A DNA stretch of 64,000 nucleotides from Streptomyces sp. 2114.4 (GTDB taxonomy: Bacteria; Actinomycetota; Actinomycetes; Streptomycetales; Streptomycetaceae), in contig NZ_FYEY01000001.1 in the NCBI RefSeq assembly GCF_900187385.1, positions 5,022,001-5,086,000 on the forward strand, in the 5' to 3' direction. Shown here one piece after another: positions 52,281 through 61,367 of the stretch; positions within the stretch are counted from its first letter, which is position 1, and the number at the start of each line of letters is the position of its first letter. The translations under genes were made by a program, and so were the position numbers. The notes below the pieces were generated by a model that was not told the origin of the DNA, ran no database searches, and saw only the letters and a program-made list of their open reading frames with translations.

Positions 52281-52592
52281 ATGGGTAAGCACTTCAAGGT
52301 TGATCTCGACGAGCTGGACAGCGTCGTCCGCCAACTCAGGAGCCTTCAGGGCGATATGGCGGAGACCAGCCAGAAGGTCGAGTACGGCACGAACATCCCG
52401 AAGTCGGCGTTCGGCGTCAACTTCGGCGAAGCGGAGGAAGTCTCCCGCGCCCATGACCGCATGCAGACGTATCTGAAGGACGTCATCAAGGCACTCCACG
52501 ACCTCACCCACAACTTCGGCGAGAAGACAGAGGCGAGCCGCGGTGCCTACGAGGACCAGGAACACGAGACCAAGGCCTCGATGAACGGCTGA
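52281..52592 (+). CDS. WXG100-like small secreted helical protein
   Basis: A 103-aa protein from ATG 52281 (GGGGAGAG upstream). Two long helices are predicted (FKVDLDELDSVVRQLRSLQGDMAETSQKV and HDRMQTYLKDVIKALHDLTHNF). The central Trp-x-Gly is replaced by a FGVNFGEAEEV turn. Size, position and partner genes fit the EsxA/WXG100 class exported by type VII systems. Confidence 0.75.
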   Translation: MGKHFKVDLDELDSVVRQLRSLQGDMAETSQKVEYGTNIPKSAFGVNFGEAEEVSRAHDRMQTYLKDVIKALHDLTHNFGEKTEASRGAYEDQEHETKASMNG

Positions 52593-52647
52593 CCTCCACG
52601 GTGGTGCAGGGTTGAGGACGAGAGGATGACGATGAAGGGGGGCCGCT

Positions 52648-54069
52648 GTGGTTAGCGCCATGGAGGAGCGCGAGAGCGCTGAGACGAGTGAGAGGCAGCG
52701 GGAGGAGGGGGAGCGGGCGAAGAAGCTGAAGTCGTTCCAGAGTGAGCGACTGACCCCGCACTCTCCTTCCGACTTTCACCACCACGGCATCAACGCGCTC
52801 CGCAAGATGATCGAGAACGCCAAGCCGGAGACGCTTGAGACCGCCGGTGATCACTGGCGTAACTCCGCCGACCTGCTCGGCGGGCACGACGGTCACGGCG
52901 GCATCCGTAAGAAGTTCATGGATGCCGTCGATCATGCGACGGCGCACTGGGAGGGCTCGGCGGCCGACGCGTTCCGCGCGGAAGCCGTCAAGGTGCTCGG
53001 CAAGATCGACCGGACGTACCGGCATGCCCGGAAGGCCGAGGCGTCGTTGATCGGCTCGCGCGAGTCGGGCCGGGAGGTGGGTCTCGCCCACAACCTCCGC
53101 CAGGCCATGGAAGCCATGTCGAAGATCCATGACCCGGGCAACTGGGACAGCTTCACGGACGACAGTGGCGACGACACCCAGTTCCACCGGGACATGGCGA
53201 ACCCGAAGATGGACGCCCGCCAGGCGCTGGAGCTCAACCGGGACAAGCTGTCCCTGAGCAAGGAGCGCCAGGTCGAGGCGGTCGTTGTGATGGACGAGCT
53301 GGCGAATCACTACTCGGGACGCGCCGATATCTGGGGCGATGACGGCGACGACGGCCTTAACGGCGACTGGCCGAAGGAGCCGGGCAGTGGCCCGCACCCG
53401 CCCCCGGTACGGATGCCCGACACGGCCGACAGGCACCACCCGGATCCGTCGTCGGTCACCCCGCACCACCCCCATGGCGCGGGTGGTGGAGCGGTGCCGC
53501 CCGGATTCGACGGTCCCAAGGTCAGCCGGCCGGACCTCCCGGTCCACACCGGGCTCGACGGCCTGCAGGGCGGCACCATGACCCCGCCGCCGATCGCCGG
53601 TGGCCACAGCGGTGGCCTGCCCGGTGGCGGGCATGGCGCGGTCCCCGGACCGGGCGGCGGTCCGGGCGGCGCGATGCCGCCGGGTCCCATCGGAGTGCCA
53701 GGCGGCGCCATGCGGTCCGGTGGCGGACGAGGTGTGTCTGGCGCCGGAGGTATGCGTGGAGGCATGCCGGGTGCCGGGGGCGCGGGCGGTGCCAAGGGCG
53801 GCAAGGCCGGTGTGGCCGGACGCAGCGGTGCGCAGGCGCGTACGCGTGGCGGCATGGCGGGCAAGCCGGGTGGCCCGGCCGGCGGCGCCAAGCAGGGCGG
53901 CGCGGGTCTGCACCGCAGCCGTGGTGGCCAGCAGGCGGGCATGGGTGCCGCTGGAGCCAAGGACAAGAAGGGGAAGGAGCGCACCACCGGTCAGCGCCCC
54001 GACTACCTGATCGAGGACGAAGAGACCTGGACGCCCCAACGCAATGTGGCGCCCCGCGTCATCGAGTAG
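52648..54069 (+). CDS. WXG-type glycine-rich type VII substrate-like protein
   Basis: A 473-aa protein from GTG 52648 (GAAGGGGGG upstream; ATG 52660 is an alternative). A helical N-terminal half contains HWEGSAADAFRAEAVKVL, a W-x-G turn as in WXG100/PPE-like proteins (about residues 99-116). The second half is a Gly/Pro/Met-rich low-complexity region, ending in RPDYLIEDEETWTPQRNVAPRVIE. Streptomycete type VII loci encode such large partners next to an Esx protein. A hairpin follows before the mycosin. Confidence 0.8.
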   Translation: MVSAMEERESAETSERQREEGERAKKLKSFQSERLTPHSPSDFHHHGINALRKMIENAKPETLETAGDHWRNSADLLGGHDGHGGIRKKFMDAVDHATAHWEGSAADAFRAEAVKVLGKIDRTYRHARKAEASLIGSRESGREVGLAHNLRQAMEAMSKIHDPGNWDSFTDDSGDDTQFHRDMANPKMDARQALELNRDKLSLSKERQVEAVVVMDELANHYSGRADIWGDDGDDGLNGDWPKEPGSGPHPPPVRMPDTADRHHPDPSSVTPHHPHGAGGGAVPPGFDGPKVSRPDLPVHTGLDGLQGGTMTPPPIAGGHSGGLPGGGHGAVPGPGGGPGGAMPPGPIGVPGGAMRSGGGRGVSGAGGMRGGMPGAGGAGGAKGGKAGVAGRSGAQARTRGGMAGKPGGPAGGAKQGGAGLHRSRGGQQAGMGAAGAKDKKGKERTTGQRPDYLIEDEETWTPQRNVAPRVIE

Positions 54070-54106
54070 GACACCGCCACCGTCGTACGGCGGCTGGTAA
54101 GGAGTG

Positions 54107-54130
54107 GCCCCGCGCCCGAGGGTGCGGGGC
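54107..54130 (+). terminator. Intrinsic terminator within type VII locus
   Basis: Stem GCCCCGC/GCGGGGC followed by TTCTCTTCT, a genuine pyrimidine tail. It could limit expression of the downstream mycosin relative to the two upstream genes. Confidence 0.65.
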
Positions 54131-54183
54131 TTCTCTTCTGATGGAACACTGCCGCCCGGACAGCACAGCGAGAAGGAGCAAGC

Positions 54184-55365
54184 ATGAGGGTCACCCGAAC
54201 ACTGCGCGCGACGGTGGGTGCCGCGTTGACCGGCGCGCTGCTCATCACCGCGGGTGGTACCGCCTCCGCAGATCAAACACGCAAGGATCTGTGGCCGTTG
54301 GAGGCGTTCGGGGCCGAACAGCTGTGGAAGGAAGCCACCGGCAAGGGAGTGACGGTGGCTGTGCTCGACACGGGCTTTCGGAAGACCCATCAAGATGTGA
54401 AGGGGCAGTTCCTTCCCGAGCCGTATTTCGGGAAAGCGACCCAGGCGGAGGGGGCCAAAAACCTCAAGCCGGGTGAGTACGTCCTCGACCACGGTACCGG
54501 CATGGCGGCGATCATCGCGGGCCACGGTCACGGTCCGGGAGGTTCTGAAGGCGTCAAGGGGCTGGCGCCTGATGCCAAGATCCTTCCGGTGCCTGAGTAC
54601 AAGAACACCGGGATGGCCACGCGCTGGGCCGTGGACCACGGTGCTGACGTCATCAATATGTCCTATAACGAGGGTCGTTCGGCTGATACCTGCGAATCCA
54701 TCCACTACGCAATTTCAAAGGGCGCTGTGGTGGTGGCCGGTATGGGTAACGACGCTGCGACCGAGAAAAGCTATCCGGTGGGCTGCCCAGGTGTGATCGG
54801 TGTCGGTGCGGTCGACCAATACGGCAAGTCGGCCGAGTTCAACAACTACAACTCCGACATGGACTTGCTCGCGCCCGGGGTGGAGATCCCTGCCGCGACG
54901 GGCAGGAGCGACTCGAGCTACCACACGGAGAACGGCAACTCGGGTTCCACCGCCTACGTCTCCGCCGCAGCCGCCCTCCTCAAGGAGAAGTACCCCGACC
55001 TCACTCCCGGCCAGATCGCCAACCGGCTGGTGAAGACGGCCGGTCTGCCCAAGGACCAGAAGGGACTCAAGCTCCCGGACGCGCACTACGGCTACGGCTT
55101 CATCCAGCCCGGCCCCGCCCTGCGGAAGGACATCCCCGAGGGCTCCAAGGAGGGCCCGCTGCCGATGCCGAAGGGCAAGGCGTCCTCGCAGCTGGACGCC
55201 GGCGCGCCCAACCCCGACGCGCCGATGGGCGGCAAGGCGGCGACGGAGCGGGCCCTGCTCTACGGTGGCATCGGCCTCGGTGTCCTGGTGGTCGTCGGTG
55301 CCGTCGTCGCCATCGTCGTGGCAGTCCGTCGCCGCAAGAGCGCCGGCAGCCAGAGCTGGGGCTGA
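54184..55365 (+). CDS. mycP: Type VII secretion-associated serine protease, mycosin
   Basis: A 393-aa subtilase. ATG 54184 follows GAGAAGGAG. Signal peptide ending TASA, then the triad: Asp in VAVLDTGF, His in LDHGTGMA and Ser in GNSGSTAYVSAAAALL, with the oxyanion Asn in AGMGND. The residue before the Ser is Asn where GTS is usual, but the surrounding STAxVS pattern aligns it clearly. A C-terminal helix (GGIGLGVLVVVGAVVAIVVAV) and basic tail anchor it outside the membrane, as in MycP. Confidence 0.9.
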   Translation: MRVTRTLRATVGAALTGALLITAGGTASADQTRKDLWPLEAFGAEQLWKEATGKGVTVAVLDTGFRKTHQDVKGQFLPEPYFGKATQAEGAKNLKPGEYVLDHGTGMAAIIAGHGHGPGGSEGVKGLAPDAKILPVPEYKNTGMATRWAVDHGADVINMSYNEGRSADTCESIHYAISKGAVVVAGMGNDAATEKSYPVGCPGVIGVGAVDQYGKSAEFNNYNSDMDLLAPGVEIPAATGRSDSSYHTENGNSGSTAYVSAAAALLKEKYPDLTPGQIANRLVKTAGLPKDQKGLKLPDAHYGYGFIQPGPALRKDIPEGSKEGPLPMPKGKASSQLDAGAPNPDAPMGGKAATERALLYGGIGLGVLVVVGAVVAIVVAVRRRKSAGSQSWG

Positions 55366-55388
55366 GACGCCTGCCGGAAGAGAACCCC

Positions 55389-56033
55389 ATGGCGTACGAG
55401 TCGCGCACTCCGGAATTGCGGGAAGCCCCGGACATCGCGCAGGTGCTGAAAGCCAACCGCCTTGCGCTGGCCCGGCTCATGACCGTGCGTTTGCTGATCG
55501 GTGTGCTTCTTGTGGCGGGCTCCGTGATATTGCTCCGCGTCACAGGCTCTGACTCGTTCTTCCTTGCTCTGCCCATTCCTGTCGGTGTGGGCGTACTCAT
55601 CATGACGGTGTGGCGCGCCGTTTACGGGACCCGTGTCTCCCAGTGCGAGAAAGTGCTCCGCCACTACCCGCTGGAGTTCCGTCCCCGGGTGCTCATGAAG
55701 CGCGCGAAGTGGACCGAGTACGGCGATGTCCACCAGATCCGCGTGCCGACGCGAGGGCAGCACGGGGCGCCGCTGATGCTGGCGGTCAACGCGGCGGGGC
55801 GTCGGTGTTGGCCCGAAGGGGCGGAGGAAGGCGCGTGGTTGGCAGGTGACCTGCCCTTCGGGGGTGTTCTGGTGGTGCCGGGGAGCAACGCGATGCTGTT
55901 CCTGAAGCCGGCGGACTGGGACAAGACCGCGCGGAAGCGGGAGGAGGCCGACGCGCAGCGGATCGCAAGGGCCCACCAGGCCGGGCTGCACCGGATGACC
56001 AACCGGTCGTGGATGATGAGGAGGGGAGCGTGA
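55389..56033 (+). CDS. Two-helix membrane protein of type VII locus
   Basis: A 214-aa protein 23 bases after mycP, hence probably cotranscribed. Helices at about residues 30-52 (TVRLLIGVLLVAGSVILLRV) and 58-76 (FFLALPIPVGVGVLIMTV) form a hairpin; the remaining 130 residues are cytoplasmic, with a beta-rich segment VHQIRVPTRGQHGAPLMLAVN. It occupies the place where other loci have Ecc-type proteins but shows no recognised domain. Confidence 0.75.
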   Translation: MAYESRTPELREAPDIAQVLKANRLALARLMTVRLLIGVLLVAGSVILLRVTGSDSFFLALPIPVGVGVLIMTVWRAVYGTRVSQCEKVLRHYPLEFRPRVLMKRAKWTEYGDVHQIRVPTRGQHGAPLMLAVNAAGRRCWPEGAEEGAWLAGDLPFGGVLVVPGSNAMLFLKPADWDKTARKREEADAQRIARAHQAGLHRMTNRSWMMRRGA

Positions 56034-56035
56034 GG

Positions 56036-56071
56036 GGCACCAAGGTCGGCACCAAGGTCGGCACCGAGGCC
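56036..56071 (+). repeat. Three 12-bp repeats
   Basis: GGCACCAAGGTC twice and GGCACCGAGGCC once, head to tail, directly after the stop of the membrane protein. In the previous frame they would extend it as Gly-Thr-Lys-Val units. Confidence 0.75.
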
Positions 56072-56213
56072 GGGACCGGGGGCGCCGCCCGGACAGTGCT
56101 CTTCCGTCCTCTCCCGCCCCGCCCCTCCCTGTCCCGCACCTTCCGCCCCGTCCGCCCCGCCCGGAGATAAATCGGGCGACGGCCCCCAGGGCCCGCTGTT
56201 AACTTCAGCCCCC

Positions 56214-56720
56214 ATGGACCCCGTAAGTGAAAAAGCAATACGCGCCTCGTTCGTCAACTGCTCGAAGGGGGAGGCGAGCAGGATCCATCTGCCGGTGGGG
56301 CTGGCCGAACTCCCGTGGGGGGAGCTGGACTTCCTGGGGTGGCGCGATCCGGGAGCGCCGGACCGGAGCTATCTGGTCGCGCCGCGGGGTGACGGGATCA
56401 TCGGGGTGACGCTGCGGGTGCCGCAGGGCGTGCGGCGGAGTTTCACGAAGACGACGGTGTGCTCGGTCTGTGTGACCGGGCATCCGGGGTCCGGGGTCAG
56501 CCTGCTGGCCGCGCGCCGGGCGGGTCCCCTGGGGCGGCAGGGCAACACCGTCGGGACGTATCTGTGCGCCGACCTTGCCTGCTCCCTCTACGTCCGGGGA
56601 CGCAAGCGGTCCCAGCTCGCCGGGCGGCACGAGGAGACGCTGCCGCTGGAGGAGCGGATCGCCCGTACCGTACGGAACCTGGACGCCTTCCTGGACAAGG
56701 TCCTCGAGGGCGAGCGGTAG
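56214..56720 (+). CDS. FBP domain-containing protein (EF-G-binding type zinc finger)
   Basis: A 168-aa protein. SFVNCSKGEASRIHLP opens the family pattern. Four Cys in two pairs, VCSVC (about residue 83) and the later LCADLACSLY (about 121-127), form the treble-clef zinc finger known from FusB/FusC-like EF-G-binding proteins. In actinomycetes the role is unproven; it may bind elongation factor G and help ribosome release. Single gene. Confidence 0.85.
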   Translation: MDPVSEKAIRASFVNCSKGEASRIHLPVGLAELPWGELDFLGWRDPGAPDRSYLVAPRGDGIIGVTLRVPQGVRRSFTKTTVCSVCVTGHPGSGVSLLAARRAGPLGRQGNTVGTYLCADLACSLYVRGRKRSQLAGRHEETLPLEERIARTVRNLDAFLDKVLEGER

Positions 56721-56880
56721 GGGACCGCGCACCAGCTCAACTCGGCACGGCAGTAGTCGAGTTGCGGAGTTCCGGCGGCCGCCGGATGCTACCCGTGGGT
56801 TTCGGTTGCGGCAATCCACCCTTCGGACAGATCCTCGTGTCCACGCCGTGCGGGCAGCGGCGCAGAGGCAGGGGGGCGAT

Positions 56881-57705
56881 GTGCTGCGAGTGCACTTCAC
56901 CGCGCAGGATCTGGTGCGTACGCGGGTGGCCGACGGTGCCGACCCGCTCTGGGAGACGGTGCTGAGCCTGCACAGCCTGCGGGAGGACCGGACCGATCCG
57001 GCGCTGGCGGCCTGGCGGCAGCACGCCGTACGGCACGGGCCGGGGCCGCTGCGGACGCTGTTCGCGCTGGTCCCGCTCCATGGGTACTTTCCGGACTTCC
57101 TCACGCCGGCCGCGTCCCAGTACGGGATCGAGTCCGGTCTGGAGGCCGTGATGAGCACCCCGCGCCAGCGGCTGCGGACCGAGCTGACGAGGCTGTCGGG
57201 GCACCGGGCGCTGCCGGGATGGGCGCGCGGCATCGGCGAGGGGGAGCCGGCCGCACTGCGGCAGCTCGCGCGCAGCCTGCGGACGTACCACCATCTGGCG
57301 GTGGCGCCGTCCTGGCCGCGGATCGCCGGGCGGGTCGGCGCGGACCGGGAGTGGCGCAAGCAGGTACTGGCGCAGTCCGGGGTGGAGGCGATGCTGCGGA
57401 CGTTCGGGGCGCCGATGCGCTGGCGGCCGCCGGTGCTGGAGGTCGGCTATCCGGTGGAGCGGGAACTGCACCTGCGGGGACGGGGCCTGGTCTTCGTCCC
57501 CTCGTACTTCTGCTGTGACCACCCGCTGGCGCTGGTGGACGAGGCGCTGCCGCCGGTGCTCGTGTACCCGGCGCCGGCGCGGGAGACGGCGGGCGGACAG
57601 GCCGAAGGGCCCCGCCTCCGGGGATACGGAGGCGGGGCCCTTCGGGACGTGCCGGCGCTGTTCGGCGGCCGGGTGGCCGGAACCCGGACCGCCGCCAGGC
57701 GCTGA
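56881..57705 (+). pseudogene. DUF5937-type ArsR-like regulator lacking its HTH domain
   Basis: GTG 56881 has an AGGGGGGC site. The 274-aa product begins VLRVHFTAQDLVRTRVADGADPLWETVLSLH and proceeds normally through FVPSYFCCDHPLALVDEALPPVLVYPAPA, the DUF5937 sensor region. Relatives continue for about 80 more residues with a winged helix. Here the frame instead reads through the sdh terminator hairpin and ends in a Gly/Arg-rich tail. The gene therefore lost its DNA-binding part and is probably non-functional as a regulator, although the frame is open. Confidence 0.65.
57602..57645. terminator. Terminator of sdh operon
   Basis: A perfect 19-bp stem CCGAAGGGCCCCGCCTCCG with loop GGGATA, about 110 bases past the sdhB stop on the minus strand and inside the 3' end of the truncated regulator frame. 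Confidence 0.85.
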
Positions 57706-57752
57706 GCGCTGAGCGGTCTCCCGCCGGGCGCTGAGCGGTGCCCCGCTGCCCG

Positions 57753-58526
57753 TCAGAAGCGACGGGTGATCAGCGCGCGCTTGACTTCCTGGATGGCCTT
57801 GGTGACCTCGATACCGCGCGGGCAGGCGTCCGTGCAGTTGAAGGTCGTCCGGCAGCGCCAGACGCCGTCCTTGTCGTTGAGGATTTCGAGCCGCTGCTCG
57901 CCGCCCTCGTCACGCGAGTCGAAGATGAAGCGGTGCGCGTTGACGATCGCCGCCGGGCCGAAGTACTGGCCGTCGTTCCAGAACACCGGGCACGAGGACG
58001 TGCAGGCGGCGCACAGGATGCACTTGGTGGTGTCGTCGAAGCGCTCGCGGTCCTCGGCGGACTGACGCCGCTCACGGGTCGGCTCGTTGCCGGTCGTGAT
58101 GAGGAAGGGCATCACGTCCCGGTACGCCTGGAAGAAGGGCTCCATGTCGACGACAAGGTCCTTCATCACCGTGAGGCCCTTGATGGCCTCGACCGTGATC
58201 GGCTTCTCCGGGTTGATGTCCTTGATCAGCGTCTTGCAGGCGAGACGGTTGCGGCCGTTGATGCGCATGGCGTCCGAGCCGCAGATGCCGTGGGCGCAGG
58301 AACGACGGAAGGTCAGCGTCCCGTCGAGCTCCCACTTGATCTTGTGGAGGGCGTCCAGGACGCGCTCCTTGGGGTCGATCTCCAGCTGGAAGTCCTCCCA
58401 GCTGGCGTCCTCCGAGACCTCCGGGTTGAACCGGCGGATCCGAAAGGTGACCGTGATCAGGTGCGAAGCGCCGTCCTCGGCCGCGTCCAGTGCCGCGGAG
58501 TTCTTGTCGAGAGTCGGGGTGCTCAT
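57753..58526 (-). CDS. sdhB: Succinate dehydrogenase iron-sulfur subunit
   Basis: A 257-aa subunit carrying three Fe-S clusters: the [2Fe-2S] set in CAHGICGSDAM plus NRLAC (about residues 74-95), [4Fe-4S] in CILCAACTSSCP (about 168-179), and [3Fe-4S] in CRTTFNCTDACP (about 224-235). It passes electrons from SdhA to menaquinone at the membrane subunits. Its ATG overlaps the sdhA stop by one base. Last gene of the sdhCDAB operon. Confidence 0.97.
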   Translation of the reverse strand: MSTPTLDKNSAALDAAEDGASHLITVTFRIRRFNPEVSEDASWEDFQLEIDPKERVLDALHKIKWELDGTLTFRRSCAHGICGSDAMRINGRNRLACKTLIKDINPEKPITVEAIKGLTVMKDLVVDMEPFFQAYRDVMPFLITTGNEPTRERRQSAEDRERFDDTTKCILCAACTSSCPVFWNDGQYFGPAAIVNAHRFIFDSRDEGGEQRLEILNDKDGVWRCRTTFNCTDACPRGIEVTKAIQEVKRALITRRF

Positions 58527-60280
58527 CAGTACTTACGCTCCATCGGCTGGTAGCGGGTCTGCACGACCGGCTTGTAGTCGAGGCGGATCGACTCTGCGCC
58601 GTCTGCGCCCACCTCGCGGTACGCCATGGTGTGCCGCATGAAGTTGACGTCGTCGCGGTTGGGGTAGTCCTCGCGGTAGTGACCGCCGCGGGACTCCTTG
58701 CGGGCCAGCGCGGACACCGCCATGACCTCGGCCAGGTCGAGCAGGTTGCCCAGCTCGATGGCCTCCAGCAGGTCGGTGTTGAACCGCTTGCCCTTGTCCT
58801 GGACGGACACGTTCAGGTAGCGCTTGCGCAGCTCGCCGATCTTCTCGACCGCGGTCTTGATCGTCTGCTCGGTGCGGAACACCATCACATTGGCGTCCAT
58901 GCACTCCTGCAGCTCCTTGCGGATCTCGGTGACCCGCTCGGTGCCGTTGGAGTTGCGCAGTCGCTCGACCTGGTCGATGACCTGCTTCGCCGGGTCCTCG
59001 GGGAGCTCGACGAAGTCGGCGGTGGCCGAGTACTCCGCCGCCGCGATGCCGGCCCGGCGCCCGAAGACGTTGATGTCCAGGAGCGAGTTGGTGCCCAGGC
59101 GGTTGGCGCCGTGCACGGAGACACAGGCCACCTCGCCGGCGGCGTACAGGCCCGGTACGACGGTGGTGTTGTCCGCCAGCACCTCACCCTCGACGTTGGT
59201 CGGGATGCCGCCCATGGCGTAGTGCGCGGTCGGCTGGATCGGGATCGGGTCCGTGTAGGGCTCGATACCGAGGTAGGTCCGCGCGAACTCGGTGATGTCC
59301 GGGAGCTTGGCGTCCAGCTGCTCCGGCGGCAGGTGGGTCAGGTCCAGGTAGACGTGGTCGCCGTCCGGACCGCAGCCGCGGCCCTCGCGGATCTCCGTGT
59401 AGATGGAGCGCGAGACGACGTCGCGCGAGGCGAGGTCCTTCATGACGGGCGCGTACTTCTCCATGAAGCGCTCGCCGTCCTTGTTGCGGAGGATGCCGCC
59501 CTCACCACGGGCGCCCTCCGTCAGCAGGATGCCCATGCGCCAGATGCCCGTCGGGTGGAACTGGAAGAACTCCATGTCCTCCAGCGGCAGCCCGCGGCGG
59601 TAGGCCGCGGCCTGGCCGTCACCGGTCAGGGTGTGCGCGTTGGAGGTCACCTTGAAGAACTTGCCGGTGCCGCCGGACGCGAAGATGATCGACTTCGCCT
59701 GGAAGACGTGCACCTCGCCGGTGGCCAGCTCGTACGCCACGACGCCCGCCGACTTCTTGACGCCGTCGACGTCCTGGAGCAGCAGGTCGAGCACGTAGAA
59801 CTCGTTGAAGAACTCCACGCCCTCCTTGACGCAGTTCTGGTACAGCGTCTGGAGGATCATGTGGCCGGTGCGGTCCGAGGCGTAGCAGGACCGGCGGACC
59901 GGGGCCTCACCGTGGTTACGGGAGTGACCGCCGAAGCGGCGCTGGTCGATCGTGCCGTCCGGCGTGCGGTTGAACGGCAGGCCCATCTTCTCCAGGTCGA
60001 GGACCGAGTCGATGGCCTCCTTCGCCAGGATCTCGGCGGCGTCCTGGTCGACCAGGTAGTCGCCGCCCTTGATCGTGTCGAAGGTGTGCCACTCCCAGTT
60101 GTCTTCCTCGACGTTGGCGAGGGCGGCAGCCATGCCACCCTGGGCGGCGCCGGTGTGGGAGCGGGTCGGGTAGAGCTTCGTCAGGACCGCGGTGCGGCTG
60201 CGCTTGGTCGACTCGATGGCCGCGCGCATGCCCGCGCCACCGGCGCCGACGATGACGGTGTCGTACTTGTGGATCTGCAT
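58526..60280 (-). CDS. sdhA: Succinate dehydrogenase flavoprotein subunit
   Basis: A 584-aa subunit oxidising succinate to fumarate with covalent FAD. ATG at 60280 begins MQIHKYDTVIVGAGGAGMRAAIES. The flavin-linking His is in RSHTGAAQGG (about residue 42). Active-site stretches include EFFQFHPTG and the RGEGG loop, and HGANRLGTNSLLD near 385. Complete length. It is placed between the anchor subunit and sdhB, 20 bases after sdhD. Confidence 0.97.
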   Translation of the reverse strand: MQIHKYDTVIVGAGGAGMRAAIESTKRSRTAVLTKLYPTRSHTGAAQGGMAAALANVEEDNWEWHTFDTIKGGDYLVDQDAAEILAKEAIDSVLDLEKMGLPFNRTPDGTIDQRRFGGHSRNHGEAPVRRSCYASDRTGHMILQTLYQNCVKEGVEFFNEFYVLDLLLQDVDGVKKSAGVVAYELATGEVHVFQAKSIIFASGGTGKFFKVTSNAHTLTGDGQAAAYRRGLPLEDMEFFQFHPTGIWRMGILLTEGARGEGGILRNKDGERFMEKYAPVMKDLASRDVVSRSIYTEIREGRGCGPDGDHVYLDLTHLPPEQLDAKLPDITEFARTYLGIEPYTDPIPIQPTAHYAMGGIPTNVEGEVLADNTTVVPGLYAAGEVACVSVHGANRLGTNSLLDINVFGRRAGIAAAEYSATADFVELPEDPAKQVIDQVERLRNSNGTERVTEIRKELQECMDANVMVFRTEQTIKTAVEKIGELRKRYLNVSVQDKGKRFNTDLLEAIELGNLLDLAEVMAVSALARKESRGGHYREDYPNRDDVNFMRHTMAYREVGADGAESIRLDYKPVVQTRYQPMERKY

Positions 60281-60300
60281 GGTTCCAGTCAGCCCCGGCT

Positions 60301-60774
60301 TCAGGAGATGTTCGGGTCGAAGGTGAAGATCACCAGCGTGCCCAGAAGGACGGTGAAGACCGTCGCGGTGTACAGCAGCATCTTCAGCCAGAAGCGGGTG
60401 TTGTCCCGCTGCGCGTAGTCGTTGATGACCGTGCGCAGGCCGTTGGCGCCGTGCAGCATGGCCAGCCACAGCATCAGCAGGTCCCAGACCTGCCAGAACG
60501 GCGAGGCCCAGCGGCCGGCCACGAACGCGAAGCCGATCTTGGAGACGCCGCCGTCGAGGACCAGCTGGATCAGCAGGTGACCCAGCACCAGGACGACCAG
60601 CACGATGCCGGACAGCCGCATGAACAGCCAGGCCTGCATCTCGAAGTTGCCGCGGGAGGCACTCCCGGTCTTCTTCGTGCGCTTGCGCGGCGCCTCGATG
60701 ACCGGCGCCGGGTGGTCCACGTCGTAGAGCGAGGCGCCGTCGGTCGCCTCTGCGGAGGTGGTTTCAGCAGACAT
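60301..60774 (-). CDS. sdhD: Succinate dehydrogenase membrane anchor subunit
   Basis: A 157-aa protein with an N-terminal polar stretch and three membrane helices: WLFMRLSGIVLVVLVLGHLLIQL, WDLLMLWLAMLHGANGLRTVI and WLKMLLYTATVFTVLLGTLVIF. His in LGHLL and HGANG are candidates for heme b and quinone contacts. Six bases separate it from sdhC. Confidence 0.94.
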   Translation of the reverse strand: MSAETTSAEATDGASLYDVDHPAPVIEAPRKRTKKTGSASRGNFEMQAWLFMRLSGIVLVVLVLGHLLIQLVLDGGVSKIGFAFVAGRWASPFWQVWDLLMLWLAMLHGANGLRTVINDYAQRDNTRFWLKMLLYTATVFTVLLGTLVIFTFDPNIS

Positions 60775-60780
60775 CTCGCG

Positions 60781-61161
60781 TCAGCTCCCGAACAGCGTGC
60801 GCAGGGTGTGCTGCAGCACGGGGTAGAAGGCACCGGCCATCAGTACGAACCAGACGACGCCGACGGCCCACAGCATCTGCTTCTGGTACTTCGGGCCCTT
60901 CGCCCAGAAGTCCACGGCGATGACCCGCAGGCCGTTGAGCGCGTGGAAGAGGATGGCGGCCACCAGGCCGTACTCCATCACGTTGACGATCGGCGTCTTG
61001 TATGTCGCAACGACGTTGTCGTACGCCTCGGGTGAGACGCGTACGAGAGCGGTGTCGAGGACGTGGACGAACAGGAAGAAGAAAATGAGGACGCCGGTGA
61101 CTCGGTGAGCCACCCAGGACCACATGCCTTCCCGGCCGCGGTACAGCGTTCCAGCCGGCAC
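60781..61161 (-). CDS. sdhC: Succinate dehydrogenase cytochrome b556 subunit
   Basis: A 126-aa three-helix protein from GTG 61161. HRVTGVLIFFFLFVHVLDTALV (helix 1) and LVAAILFHALNGLRVIAVDFW (helix 2) contain the His residues expected to bind heme. First gene of the operon; GGAGGG lies upstream on the minus strand. Confidence 0.94.
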   Translation of the reverse strand: MPAGTLYRGREGMWSWVAHRVTGVLIFFFLFVHVLDTALVRVSPEAYDNVVATYKTPIVNVMEYGLVAAILFHALNGLRVIAVDFWAKGPKYQKQMLWAVGVVWFVLMAGAFYPVLQHTLRTLFGS

Positions 61162-61293
61162 GGAAGAACCCTCCGGGAGCGGGGACTAGGGCCGCGCCGG
61201 CTTCTCTGTCGGTCGGGCCCGGCCGGGTATGGTCCACCGGCCGCTCGTCATCGTATCGACGAGCTGTCGGTTCCTCGCGCGGGGGTCCTTAGG

Positions 61294-61325
61294 TGTGATC
61301 AAACAGGCACCAACGGGCTATCACA
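61294..61325. promoter_or_regulatory. TGTGAT-N20-ATCACA inverted repeat before sdhC
   Basis: TGTGAT (61294-61299) and ATCACA (61320-61325) mirror each other 130 bases upstream of the sdhC start. The half-sites match Crp-type sequence, but the spacing is 16 bases longer than a classic Crp site, so either two half-sites or a different factor is involved. Confidence 0.3.
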
Positions 61326-61367
61326 CAAGAACGAACCGGAACTTTCCTGGCCAAGCGCCATGATTCA

